Shown: positions 1 to 9,700 of the stretch, in pieces
Numbering within the stretch: position 1 is the stretch's first letter
How the letters are laid out: the number at the start of each line of letters is the position of its first letter
From: Candidatus Ornithospirochaeta avicola
GTDB taxonomy: Bacteria; Spirochaetota; Spirochaetia; Sphaerochaetales; Sphaerochaetaceae
Assembly (NCBI GenBank): GCA_019113245.1
Contig: DXHU01000016.1
Span: 42,739-106,738 of the forward strand
Direction: 5' to 3'
DNA length: 64,000 nucleotides
Notes under the pieces: generated by a model
Told to the model about the DNA's origin: nothing
Database searches by the model: none
Seen by the model: only the letters and a program-made list of their open reading frames with translations
Made by a program: the position numbers and the translations under genes

Positions 1-2699
1 CTCGGCTCGGCAACTACATCGGCAACACTTGCCTCGGCAATCACGCGAGCATTGCTTATATCTGACCATGAGCACGGGATTCCAAGCCACGGGTCTGATG
101 AACCGAGGCGGCCAGCGGATATGAGAATGTAGTCAGATCCTATTTTTGAATTAAAGTGTCTGAGCTCAGAAGCCATCATGGCCATGTCCTTTGCCTTGAA
201 AAGATGCGGATCTATTGTGACAATGTCCATTATGTTCTCAAAGTTCCCGTTTCCCATCACCATGTCTGAGAACACGATAGCCCCTTCTTTTTCTTCCTCC
301 TTGACTTCTATGCTGGACTCCTTGGTCAGCTCAGAAATCGGCCTTAACTGAAGGATGGTGAACTCCGGTTTTTCGCTCTGTGTGTTTACCGCAAACTCAA
401 TCTCAACAGGCTCTGCCATTGCCTTTTCTCCGAGCTTGAGAGTATCGTTTACTATCTTTGCCAGAGGAAGGCTCTCGTATTTCAGAATTCCGTTGAAGGT
501 GAGCATGTTGACAGAAGTCTTATCAACACATTCTCTCATAAAACCTGAAGAGTCGAAAGATGAGGCTATGTTCTTCAATGCCTCAGGATATTTCTCATAT
601 GCCTCTTCGATTTTTATTCTTTTCAGGTTGTCTATGTCAGAGGCGGGATTAAATGTTCCTGAGAGGTCCAGGGCATAGAAAGAGGACTGGGGAGATGTCT
701 CGACTCCGCTCAGATTCATGCTCGGTTTTTTGGGCTTTGCCGGACAAAAGCGGAATCCTGTTCCTTCATCCACAATCATCTTCCCGAAGCCGAAGGAGAG
801 AAGCCCGACTCCATCCTCCCTTTCCTGTCCGGGAGCGGGGTAGTAATTGAGGCTCCTTGCCACACCGGATATGGAAGGAAAGAATAAAGAGGAATGAGCT
901 GATCCTGTGATCTGCTGGATTATTACAGCCATCTTCTCTTCTTCAAGAGTGTGGTCAGTGCTTTTAAGATATACTCTCGCCCTTGAAAAATATGTGCTTG
1001 CCCACACAGTCTTTATTGCCATCTCAAGAGCTTCAAGACGGGAAGAGAAACTTCCTCTGTTGCTAAGCATGCATGTTTCATACACTCCGGCAAAAGGATG
1101 GAAATGCGAGTCCTCAAGAAGGGATGAGGATCTTATTGAGAGAGGATCTGTGGTCACCTTGAGTATCTCAACAAGGTCTTCCTTCAGCCCATCCGGTATC
1201 TTCTTTGAGAGAAAGAGACGGAGAATCTCCTCATCGCTTTCTTCACAGAACTGCAGGCTTTTGAGATTGTTTTCCTCCATGAACGTGTCAAAAAGCTCTG
1301 TGGTTATCACAACAGTGCGGGGAATCGAGAGGTTCACAGAATCATATTTTTCTGCAAGGGAAGAGGAGAGCATCTCAAGGGATAAAAATGCAAGGCCGCG
1401 ACCCTTTCCTCCCATGCTTCCTTTTCCTATCCTGGAAAAGTGAAGAGTCTCGTCATAGCGGGAGAGAGAGAACTCTGCGATTACTCCACGCGCACGGCGG
1501 AGCCTGTAGTCCCTTATCGTTCTGTAAAGCTTTTCCCTTGTTTCTTCGGCACTCTCCCTGTCATTTAAATTGATGCCTTTTATCATGCCGGCAAGGCGGT
1601 AAAGGCTCTGGGCTCTGAGCCAGCGGGAGAAGTCGTTCCTTCTTGAGTGGTAGACAAAGGACCTAATGTCCATTGTCTTTATCAGGCTTTGGACTCCTCT
1701 CATCGTGTCGGCTGTAGCAACAGTCTTGCCTGTATCTGGATCTATTACATTAAATGGACCGAAATTATAGCGCTTTATGAAATGATCTGAGAGATCCTGA
1801 AGCAGTGTCTCTGAAAGCTTATAGAGGAAATCAGCGCCGTTTTCTTCAGCTTCCTCTTTGTATCTGATGTCGCGCGACTGGATAAGGACAGGTATTTCCT
1901 TGTCCACATTCTTGATTTCCTTCAATAGTTCTATTCCAGCCTTCTCCTTTCCTTTTTCTGAGGGGAAGGAGACATCTGCAATGACTCCGAGGATGTTTTC
2001 CCTGTAGCGGTAAAAGAGATCTGAGGCTTCTTTGTATGTCCTTGCAAGAACAATCTTCGGTCTTCCCCTCATTCTGAGAGTCTTTCCCCATTCATTTAAG
2101 GCTTCTAGTATGCTTGATCTGTTCTGCTGAATCAGGCATGTATACATCTGAGGAAGATAGCTGCTTATGAATCTGACAGAATCCTCTACAAGGATTATGA
2201 CCTGGACATCCGCTTCCTTTGTGTCATGCTCAATGTTCATCCTGTCTTCAATCAGCTTTATCATTGCAAGGAAAAGGGATGCATTTCCCTGCCAGTAGAA
2301 AAGATAGTCTATGTATGGGCAGTTCTCTCCTTTGAGGACCCTTGCTTTTCTGTGATCCGGGCTTGGTGAGAGTGCGATTATGGGCATTGAATATTTTATC
2401 TTCTTTATCTCTTCTGCAAGCTTTTCCACCTTGTTGCTCTTAAGGTCAAGCATCGTGATAACAAGGTCGAAATTCAGCCGGTTTATCATGCTGAGAGCTT
2501 CATCCGGGTTGTTTGTGTGGCTTATCTTCGGGGGATTTGAAAGCCCGAGCTGGGTGTATTCCTTATAAAGCTCTTCCTCAACCCTCCCATCTTCTTCTAA
2601 AGTGAAACGGTCGTAATCCGAGCAGATAAGAAGAACGTTGTAAATATGCTTCAGCATCAGGTTTGAAAACGGAAGCCATGTCTCATCTAGCAGGTACAT
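1..2699 (-). CDS. PEP/pyruvate-binding (PEP-synthase-like) protein with receiver-like N-terminus, partial
   Basis: Open leftward frame of about 900 codons that runs off the left edge, so the C-terminus is missing. The first ~310 residues look like two response-regulator receiver-like domains. The second is the better one, with VEDS for the acidic pocket, an Asp in GVIADVSFP, a Ser in PVLIQS and a Lys in FLYKLS. From about residue 425 (GSMGGKGRGLAFL) comes an ATP-grasp PEP/pyruvate-binding domain like the N-terminal part of PpsA and PPDK, including SIRSSSLLEDS. The phospho-His and PEP-binding C-terminal domains, if present, lie outside. Known relatives phosphorylate pyruvate or other small molecules; a role coupled to signalling is inferred. 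There is no Shine-Dalgarno sequence. TAAAAT ends 6 nt before the ATG, suggesting a leaderless mRNA. Function is only moderately certain. Confidence 0.75.
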   Translation of the reverse strand, partial: MYLLDETWLPFSNLMLKHIYNVLLICSDYDRFTLEEDGRVEEELYKEYTQLGLSNPPKISHTNNPDEALSMINRLNFDLVITMLDLKSNKVEKLAEEIKKIKYSMPIIALSPSPDHRKARVLKGENCPYIDYLFYWQGNASLFLAMIKLIEDRMNIEHDTKEADVQVIILVEDSVRFISSYLPQMYTCLIQQNRSSILEALNEWGKTLRMRGRPKIVLARTYKEASDLFYRYRENILGVIADVSFPSEKGKEKAGIELLKEIKNVDKEIPVLIQSRDIRYKEEAEENGADFLYKLSETLLQDLSDHFIKRYNFGPFNVIDPDTGKTVATADTMRGVQSLIKTMDIRSFVYHSRRNDFSRWLRAQSLYRLAGMIKGINLNDRESAEETREKLYRTIRDYRLRRARGVIAEFSLSRYDETLHFSRIGKGSMGGKGRGLAFLSLEMLSSSLAEKYDSVNLSIPRTVVITTELFDTFMEENNLKSLQFCEESDEEILRLFLSKKIPDGLKEDLVEILKVTTDPLSIRSSSLLEDSHFHPFAGVYETCMLSNRGSFSSRLEALEMAIKTVWASTYFSRARVYLKSTDHTLEEEKMAVIIQQITGSAHSSLFFPSISGVARSLNYYPAPGQEREDGVGLLSFGFGKMIVDEGTGFRFCPAKPKKPSMNLSGVETSPQSSFYALDLSGTFNPASDIDNLKRIKIEEAYEKYPEALKNIASSFDSSGFMRECVDKTSVNMLTFNGILKYESLPLAKIVNDTLKLGEKAMAEPVEIEFAVNTQSEKPEFTILQLRPISELTKESSIEVKEEEKEGAIVFSDMVMGNGNFENIMDIVTIDPHLFKAKDMAMMASELRHFNSKIGSDYILISAGRLGSSDPWLGIPCSWSDISNARVIAEASVADVVAEP

Positions 2700-2799
2700 A
2701 GAAAGATTTTAGCATATTTTTCAAGCAGTGCGTAAAGCCTGGCAATAAATATTTCTTGACCGCAAGAATATCTGTTTTAAACTGGAACTGGAGGAAGAG

Positions 2800-4137
2800 A
2801 TGTATAATCTTGACGAATTTATTTCCAGACTTGAAAGGCGCAATCCCAGCCAGGGAGAGTTCATTGACGCCGTTAAAGAAGTGCTTGAATCCGTGATAGA
2901 CACAGTGAACAGCAATCCTGTGTATCTCAAGAACAGGATTCTTGACAGGATTACAGAACCGGACAGAGTGATCTCATTCAAGGTTGAATGGGAAAACGAT
3001 GAAGGGGATATTGAAGTCAACAAAGGCTACCGCGTTCAGTTCAACAATGCAATAGGCCCTTACAAGGGAGGTCTAAGATTCCACTCCTCAGTCACCCTTG
3101 GAACAATGAAGTTCCTTGCCTTTGAGCAGGTGTTCAAGAACAGTCTCACAACACTCCCGATGGGAGGAGCCAAGGGAGGAAGCGATTTTTCTCCAAAAGG
3201 GAAAAGCGATGCAGAGATTATGAGGTTCTGCAAGGCCTTCATGACAGAGCTTTATAAATATATCGGTCCAGATGAGGATGTTCCTGCAGGTGACATCGGA
3301 GTAGGAGGACGTGAGATAGGATTCCTTTACGGGCAGTACAAGAGAATAAAGACCGTGCATGAGGGAGTCCTTACAGGAAAGGGTCTTGAATACGGAGGAT
3401 CCCTTGTGCGCCCTGAGGCAACAGGATTCGGAACAATGTACTTTGCTTCTGACATGCTGAAAGAGAAAGGGGAGGAGATGGAAGGAAAGCGCATTGCCGT
3501 ATCAGGTTTCGGCAATGTCGCATGGGGTGCTGTGATGAAAGCAAGCCAGATGGGAGCTAAGGTTGTCACAATCTCCGGTCCTGACGGTTATATCCTTGAT
3601 GAGGATGGCATAAACACGAAGGAAAAATGGGACTATATGCTGGCTCTCCGTGCATCGAACAGGGATATAGTCAGCCCGTATGCCGAGCGCTTTGGCGCCA
3701 AGTTCATCGCAGGCAGGAAGCCATGGGGAGAGAAGGTAGACATGGCTTTTCCGTGCGCAATCCAGAATGAGCTGACTCTTTCTGATGCAAAAGAGCTTGT
3801 AAGCAACAATGTCTCGTATGTTGTCGAGACATCTAATATGGGAGTCTCGTCAGATGCCAGGGAATATCTGATAGAGAACAAGGTGAATTTTGCCCCCGGC
3901 AAGGCTGCAAACGCAGGAGGAGTTGCAGTTTCAGGTCTTGAGATGAGCCAGAATGCCCTGCATCTTTCATGGTCTTCTGAGGAAGTTGATGCAAGGCTGA
4001 AGGAGATCATGCACAATATCCATGCATCCTGTGTCGAGCATGGAAGAAAGGATGACGGGTACATCAATTACACGGATGGAGCCAACATCGCAGGATTCAA
4101 AAAAGTAGCAGATGCCATGTGCCGTGAGGGGTATTGA
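2800..4137 (+). CDS. gdhA: glutamate dehydrogenase, NAD-type hexameric family
   Basis: Reversible oxidative deamination of glutamate to 2-oxoglutarate and ammonia in the cytoplasm. The 445-residue length is normal for the small hexameric family. Visible signatures are GPYKGGLRFH, the catalytic region MGGAKGGSDF near residue 120-130, VPAGDIGVGGREIG, and a Rossmann segment GFGNVAWG near 236 followed by TISGPDGY. The GFGNVAWG/SGPDGY pattern is, from memory, that of the NAD-linked Clostridium symbiosum enzyme. The second copy at 41.6-42.9 kb has the E. coli-like SGSGNVAQ pattern. This suggests a catabolic role here. The ATG follows a good GGAGG at 2790-2794. It is transcribed divergently from the PEP-synthase-like gene. 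Confidence 0.95.
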   Translation: MYNLDEFISRLERRNPSQGEFIDAVKEVLESVIDTVNSNPVYLKNRILDRITEPDRVISFKVEWENDEGDIEVNKGYRVQFNNAIGPYKGGLRFHSSVTLGTMKFLAFEQVFKNSLTTLPMGGAKGGSDFSPKGKSDAEIMRFCKAFMTELYKYIGPDEDVPAGDIGVGGREIGFLYGQYKRIKTVHEGVLTGKGLEYGGSLVRPEATGFGTMYFASDMLKEKGEEMEGKRIAVSGFGNVAWGAVMKASQMGAKVVTISGPDGYILDEDGINTKEKWDYMLALRASNRDIVSPYAERFGAKFIAGRKPWGEKVDMAFPCAIQNELTLSDAKELVSNNVSYVVETSNMGVSSDAREYLIENKVNFAPGKAANAGGVAVSGLEMSQNALHLSWSSEEVDARLKEIMHNIHASCVEHGRKDDGYINYTDGANIAGFKKVADAMCREGY

Positions 4138-4182
4138 TTAAATGTTTAAGATACAAAAACTGGTCTCTCAGTGAAATTTAAG

Positions 4183-4211
4183 TTGAACTGGAGGGACTTA
4201 TCATTTATTAT
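4183..4211 (+). promoter_or_regulatory. promoter for small HTH gene
   Basis: TTGAAC at 4183-4188, a 17-nt spacer and TATTAT at 4206-4211. The predicted start is about 30 nt before the ATG at 4250. An inverted repeat (ATACAAAAA at 4151-4159, TTTTTGTAT at 4211-4219) brackets the promoter and could be an operator. Confidence 0.5.
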
Positions 4212-4249
4212 TTTTGTATTAAAACAGGTCTTTGAAGGGGAGGAGCCTT

Positions 4250-4465
4250 ATGGTTCGCACGGTAAAAGAAGTAGCAGAGGAGTTCGGAGTATCTGTTGCA
4301 TCCATATCCGCAAAGCTTAAGAAGAAGGGACTGAAGAAGATTGCGGGTATGTATCAGATAGACGAGGACACCTACAGATGGCTTAAAGCCAGAAGAGGAC
4401 AGGTAGGCAGACCTTGGAATACTGATATCTACTCCATAAGCTATTCAGAAGACCAGGAAGTCTGA
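4250..4465 (+). CDS. small helix-turn-helix DNA-binding protein
   Basis: A 71-residue protein almost entirely made of a predicted HTH: VKEVAEEFGVSVASISAKLKK followed by a short wing-like part ending WLKARRGQVGRPW. Such stand-alone proteins resemble excisionase- or phage-regulator-type HTH domains, but no specific family was recognised. The ATG at 4250 is chosen because AGGGGAGGAG lies just upstream; an in-frame TTG at 4232 would put the ribosome site inside the gene. It is monocistronic, with its own promoter and a strong terminator after it. The inverted repeat over its promoter would fit autoregulation (inference). Confidence 0.65.
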   Translation: MVRTVKEVAEEFGVSVASISAKLKKKGLKKIAGMYQIDEDTYRWLKARRGQVGRPWNTDIYSISYSEDQEV

Positions 4466-4548
4466 GAAACTGACAGGCATTCCGGCAATACCGGACTTTG
4501 GAAAGCATTTCCCTAGGAGGGAAAAACGGGGCAAAGAAGGTAAAAAAG

Positions 4549-4582
4549 AAGAGATTCACGCTTTGTGAATCTCTTTCTTTTT
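4549..4582. terminator. bidirectional intrinsic terminator
   Basis: Perfect 11-bp stem AAGAGATTCAC / GTGAATCTCTT with a 5-nt loop. A T-rich run follows on the plus strand and an A-run (4542-4547) precedes it, so it can serve both the HTH gene and the convergent S9 peptidase gene. Confidence 0.85.
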
Positions 4583-4585
4583 CTC

Positions 4586-6526
4586 TCACTTTAGGTGTTT
4601 ATCCATCCATTTCGTGATTTCCTCAAGCCTTTTTATCCTGCTTTTTGGCCTTCCACTCCTGCTCAGTTCATGGTTCTCCTTATGGAACATGACCATCCTT
4701 GATTCAACATTCTTCTCTTTCAAAATAGAAAGCAGCTGGTAGCCCTGCTCAACAGGACAGCGGTAATCCTCTTCTGAGTGGATTATGAGGGTAGGAGTCT
4801 TTGCATTCTCTATCACGCCAAGAAGCGGGCTTCGCTCCAATAGTCCCTTTATGTCCATATCAAGAAGCTTTGCACCGCACTGGTCTTCTGCAAAGTACGG
4901 ACCTATGTCGCTTGTTCCCCAGAAAGAAAGCCAGTTGAGGATGCTTCTCTGTGTTGCAATTGCCTTGAAGCGGTCTGTGTGCCCTAAGATCCAGTTGGAC
5001 ATAAAGCCTCCATAGCTTCCTCCTGTTTCTCCGATTCTGTCCTTGTCTATTTCCGGATAGCGTGCAATTACTTCGTCAGTCAGGCGCATCAGGTCATCAT
5101 AGTCTATGGTGCCGTATTTGCCACGGATATCTGCAAACTCATCACCCCTGCCATCTGATCCCCTCGGGTTTGTGAAGAACACGAAATAGCCCTCATTTGC
5201 CCAGAACTGCATCTCATGATAGAAAACCTTTCCGTAAACAGTCTTCGGGCCTCCGTGGATATCCAGGATTGCAGGATATTTCTTCGACCTGTCAAAGTCT
5301 TTCGGAAAGAGCACATAGCCTTTTAAGCTTACGCCGCCGCTTTCGAATGTAAATTCTTCAACAGGAGCGACATATTTTCCTTTAAGAGCCTTGTCGTTAA
5401 GCTTTGTGATGCATTTCTCATCCTTGTAGATTTCCTCCAGCTTTCCTTCTGCCATCCTCACTGAATATATAGCATCATCCCTTACGATGAACCCGTCAGT
5501 GGAATAGCCGTCAGAAGAGACGCAGGATATGGTAGCATCTTCAGAGAGGCAGTAGACCATGGAAGAATCATCGAGTGTTGTTGTGAAGTAGTATTTGCCG
5601 TTCTTTATCGCAGATGATGGGTTGGAGCCATAGCGGCAGTCTGAACCGACAGAAGAGTAGGTGCTCTCTCCCCAGGATGCGAATTTCTCGACCTTCCCTT
5701 CTGAAAGGATGAAGAAATCATCATTCTGGTTGATTCCGTGCTTTTCCATGAACGAGCCCTGAAGTATTGTCTTGCTTCCAAGGAAGAAGGCTTTGCTCAC
5801 ACTCATCTTTTCATCTTCTGAAAGCACCATCTCAGTCTTCATACATTCAAAGCAGCAGGAGAAAACAGTTGAATAAAGATTGACAGATTCTGTCTTCCTT
5901 GTTGCTGTTATGAGCGCTTTCTTCCTGTCTTCACTTATGCATACGTCGTTTACTGCAAAACCTTCCGGGGTTATGTCGCTGAATTTTTTCTTTCTGATAT
6001 CATAGACAGCGATGCGGCTTTCCTTGTTTGCAGTGAAACCTGCTGCGTTAAGATAGAACGGAAGCTCGTCAATCTCCTTCCAGTCCTCGTCGCTCTTTTC
6101 TATCTCTCTTCTTTCTTTCAGGGTTTTCATGTCCTTTGTACGGCTGTCTGCTGTATATCTGACAAGAAGAGTGTTATCTGAGAGGAATGTTATTCTGCTT
6201 ACCGGGTATTCAAATGAGAAAGCTTTCTTTGCTTCACCCCCGTCAAGGGCAAGAGAATAGATATCCGTACATCCTTCTTTCTCATCCTCGCTTTTTCTCT
6301 TTGAAGTGAAATATACCTTTCCTCCATGATAGAATATGCTTCCTGTCTTTCCGTCAGAAGTCAGCTCTCTGACTTTGCCGTTTTTCAGCAGGCATATGTC
6401 GCTTTTGTAGCTGTTCTTCTTGATGTCTGCCTGGCTTTTGACAAAAAGAATCCCGTTTTCTTCAGCATCTGCAAGTTCTCTTATGAATGAATATGAGAGA
6501 AAATCCTTGAGTTCAAGTTTCTTCAT
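4586..6526 (-). CDS. S9-family prolyl-oligopeptidase-like serine peptidase
   Basis: 646 residues. The first ~390 form a predicted beta-propeller; the C-terminal third is an alpha/beta-hydrolase peptidase domain. The triad is visible: Ser504 in GGSYGG, Asp587 in EEDYRCP and His619 in NHEL. The DIHGGPKTVYG oxyanion segment typical of acylaminoacyl/dipeptidyl peptidases is also present. It probably degrades peptides in the cytoplasm, since no signal peptide is seen. The ATG has AGGAG about 8 nt upstream. The gene is single, divergent from PFOR and convergent with the HTH gene. Confidence 0.9.
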   Translation of the reverse strand: MKKLELKDFLSYSFIRELADAEENGILFVKSQADIKKNSYKSDICLLKNGKVRELTSDGKTGSIFYHGGKVYFTSKRKSEDEKEGCTDIYSLALDGGEAKKAFSFEYPVSRITFLSDNTLLVRYTADSRTKDMKTLKERREIEKSDEDWKEIDELPFYLNAAGFTANKESRIAVYDIRKKKFSDITPEGFAVNDVCISEDRKKALITATRKTESVNLYSTVFSCCFECMKTEMVLSEDEKMSVSKAFFLGSKTILQGSFMEKHGINQNDDFFILSEGKVEKFASWGESTYSSVGSDCRYGSNPSSAIKNGKYYFTTTLDDSSMVYCLSEDATISCVSSDGYSTDGFIVRDDAIYSVRMAEGKLEEIYKDEKCITKLNDKALKGKYVAPVEEFTFESGGVSLKGYVLFPKDFDRSKKYPAILDIHGGPKTVYGKVFYHEMQFWANEGYFVFFTNPRGSDGRGDEFADIRGKYGTIDYDDLMRLTDEVIARYPEIDKDRIGETGGSYGGFMSNWILGHTDRFKAIATQRSILNWLSFWGTSDIGPYFAEDQCGAKLLDMDIKGLLERSPLLGVIENAKTPTLIIHSEEDYRCPVEQGYQLLSILKEKNVESRMVMFHKENHELSRSGRPKSRIKRLEEITKWMDKHLK

Positions 6527-6570
6527 TTTTTTCTCCTTTTCCTGAAATATTAAAGCATCAGGAAAAAGAA

Positions 6571-6588
6571 AACAAATTATAATTTGTT
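6571..6588. repeat. perfect 18-bp palindrome between divergent genes
   Basis: AACAAATTATAATTTGTT lies in the 224-bp space between the S9 peptidase and PFOR genes. It could be an operator. It is too AT-rich and lacks a T-run that would make it a convincing terminator. Confidence 0.4.
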
Positions 6589-6678
6589 GTTTTCTTGATT
6601 TTTCTTATGAAACATTGTTCCAAAACTGTGTTTTCTTTCCTCCTTTTGGATAATCAAAGATTGCAAAGTTGCAAAACT

Positions 6679-6722
6679 TGATTTATCCTGATGGTGAACA
6701 TTATTGTGGCTTTATGCCACGA
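6679..6722 (+). promoter_or_regulatory. candidate PFOR promoter with Rex-like inverted repeat
   Basis: TTGATT, an 18-nt spacer and TATTGT form a weak promoter. Overlapping its -10 is TTGTGGCTTTATGCCACGA (6704-6722). This resembles a Rex operator (TTGTG-N8-CACAA), but with a 9-nt spacer and one mismatch. A Rex gene is present at 52.7 kb. The assignment is tentative. Confidence 0.3.
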
Positions 6723-6750
6723 AATCTATATTAATCGGAGAGTAACTTAA

Positions 6751-9700
6751 ATGGCAGAAAAGAAAATGGTTACAATCGACGGTAATACAGCGGCAGCGCA
6801 TATAGCATATGCATTCAGCGATGTTGCTGCAATTTACCCAATCACACCATCTTCCCCGATGGGTGAGTATGCAGAACAGTGGTCCAGCACTGGCAAGGAG
6901 AACCTCTGGGGCAAGAAGGTAGACATCATGGAGATGCAGAGTGAGGCAGGTGCAGCAGGTGCTGTCCACGGATCTCTTGCAGCTGGTGCTCTTACAACAA
7001 CATTCACAGCCAGCCAGGGTCTTCTTCTCATGATTCCTAACATGTACAAGATTGCAGGTGAGATGATTCCTACAGTCTTCCATGTCTCAGCAAGAGCTCT
7101 CGCAGCTCAGTCTCTTTCAATCTTCGGCGACCACTCAGACGTTATGGCATGCCGCAACACAGGATTTGCAATGACATGTGCTTCCTCTATCCAGGAGACA
7201 ATGGATATTGCACTGGTTGCTCACCTTTCAACACTTGAGGCTCAGGTGCCATTTTTGAATTTCTTCGACGGATTCAGAACAAGCCATGAGATCCAGAAGG
7301 TTGAGGAAATCTCTTATGATGATATCAAGAAGCTTGTAAGAGAAGAGTATGTTGAGCGCTTTAGATCAAGAGCTCAGCGCCCTGAGCACCCGATGACAAA
7401 GGTTGCAGCTCAGAACGAGGACGTATACTTCCAGGGAAGAGAGACTGTAAACAAGTACTATGATGCAGTTCCTGCTATCGTACAGAAGTACATGGACGAG
7501 GTTGCAAAGATTACAGGCAGACAGTATCACCTCTTTGACTATGTCGGAGCTTCTGATGCAACAGATGTTGTGATCGTCATGGGTTCTGCAGCAGACACAT
7601 TCGAGTGGGTTGTTGACTACATCAACGCTCGCGGCGGAAAGGTCGGCCTTGTCAAGGTCCGCCTCTATCGTCCCTTTAGTGCAGAGCATCTTGTTGCTGC
7701 TCTTCCTGAGTCTGTAAAGAGAATTGCTGTTCTCGACAGAACAAAGGAGCCGGGTGCAATCGGTGATCCTCTCTATCTTGATGTTGTTGCAGCTCTTGAC
7801 CTTATGAAGAGAACCGGCATCAAGGTCATCGGAGGAAGATACGGTCTTTCAAGCAAGGACTTCACTCCGACTCATGCAAAGGCAGTATTTGACTTCCTTG
7901 CATCAGATGATGCATTCCATAACTTCACAGTCGGCATCAACGATGATGTGACACACAGATCAATTCCTGTAGGCCAGCCGATTGATGTCACTCCGAAGGG
8001 AGTCGTATCTTGCATGTTCTGGGGTCTTGGATCAGACGGTACAGTCGGTGCAAACAAGAACAGCATCAAGATCATCGGCGACAACACAGACCAGAATGCT
8101 CAGGCATATTTTGCTTATGACTCAAAGAAGAGCGGCGGTATCACAGTAAGCCATCTCCGCTTCGGAAAGGGCAAGCTTGACATGCCATGGCTCATTGACC
8201 ATGCAGACTTCGTAGCATGTCATAACCCGGCTTATATCGGCCGCTACGATATGCTTTCTGCTCTCAAGCCAGGCGGAATTTTCCTCCTCAATTCTCAGAT
8301 TCCTTCAGATGAGGTATTCAATCATCTTACAAGAGAGATGCAGGAGCAGATTATCAGCAAGAAGATCAGATTCTTCAACATCAATGCTCTTGAGATTTCT
8401 CAGCGCGTAGGACTCGGATCAAGAATCAACACAGTCATGCAGGCTGCATTCTTCAAGATTTCCCAGATCCTTCCTGAAGATGAGGCAATTGCTCTTATCA
8501 AGAAGTATGCTCAGAAGACATTCGCAAAGAAGGGAGATGAGGTTGTAAAGAAGAACTGGGCAGCAATCGATGGCGCAAGTGCAGCTCTCGTTGAGGTCAA
8601 GATTCCTCAGACAATTACAGCCAGCTATGAGCCGAAGAGACTCATTCCTGAGAATGCTGATGAATTTGCAAAGAACATCATCGAGCCGATTATGCACCAG
8701 AAGGGCAATGACATTCCTGTATCACACATGTCATTTGACGGCAAGCTTCCGACAGGAACAGCAAAGCTCGAGAAGCGCGGTGTAGCAGCATTCGTTCCAT
8801 CCTGGGACAGCAGCAAGTGTATCCAGTGTAACCAGTGTGTTTCCTCATGTCCTCATGCAGCTATCAGAGCAAAGCAGATCACACCAGAGGATGTTGCTGC
8901 AGCTCCGAAGAACTTTGTGACAATCAAGAGCAATACAAAGAACGACAGAAACCTCCAGTTCAGAATCCAGGTTTATCCTGAGGACTGCCAGGGCTGCGGA
9001 GTATGTATCGAAGCTTGTCCTGCAAAGGAGAAGGCACTCTCATTCGTAAGCATCCAGGATGCAAGAGATGCAGGCGAGAGCGTGAATGCTGAATACTTTG
9101 AGGCTCTCACATATGACAACCTTGACGGACTGAATATGAACACAGTCAAGGGCATGCAGTTCAAGCAGCCTCTCTTCGAGTTCTCAGGTGCATGTGCAGG
9201 TTGTGGAGAAACCCCGTATGTCAAGCTTCTCAGCCAGATCTGCGGTGAGAGAGCAGTCATTGCAAATGCAACAGGATGTTCTTCAATCTACTCAGGTACA
9301 TTCCCGACAATCCCGTATACAAAGAGAGCTGACGGAAGAGGACCAGCATGGGGCAACTCACTCTTTGAGGACAATGCTGAGTATGGGCTCGGTATGCGCC
9401 TTGCTATCGACAGCAACAGGAACCTCCTCAAGATGAAGGCAGATGAGCTTATTTCAAAGGGATGTTCAGATGCACTCAAGGCTGCAATCGAGAAGTGCTA
9501 CAGCCTCTGGGACAATGACGGAGAAGAGGGAATTGTTGCTCAGAAGGAAGTTCAGAAGGTTCTTGCTGAAGAGAAGGCAACAAGCGAGAACAAGGAAGTT
9601 CTTGCTAAGGTCATCGAGCTTCAGGACTACTTCACAGACAAGGCAGTTGTCATCATCGGTGGAGACGGATGGGCATATGATATCGGATACGGCGGTGTTG

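Noticed and set aside
2756..2783. TTGACC-16-TAAACT as gdhA promoter
   Set aside because: Transcription would start within the GGAGG ribosome site, which is incompatible with the strong SD; the true promoter is probably further upstream.
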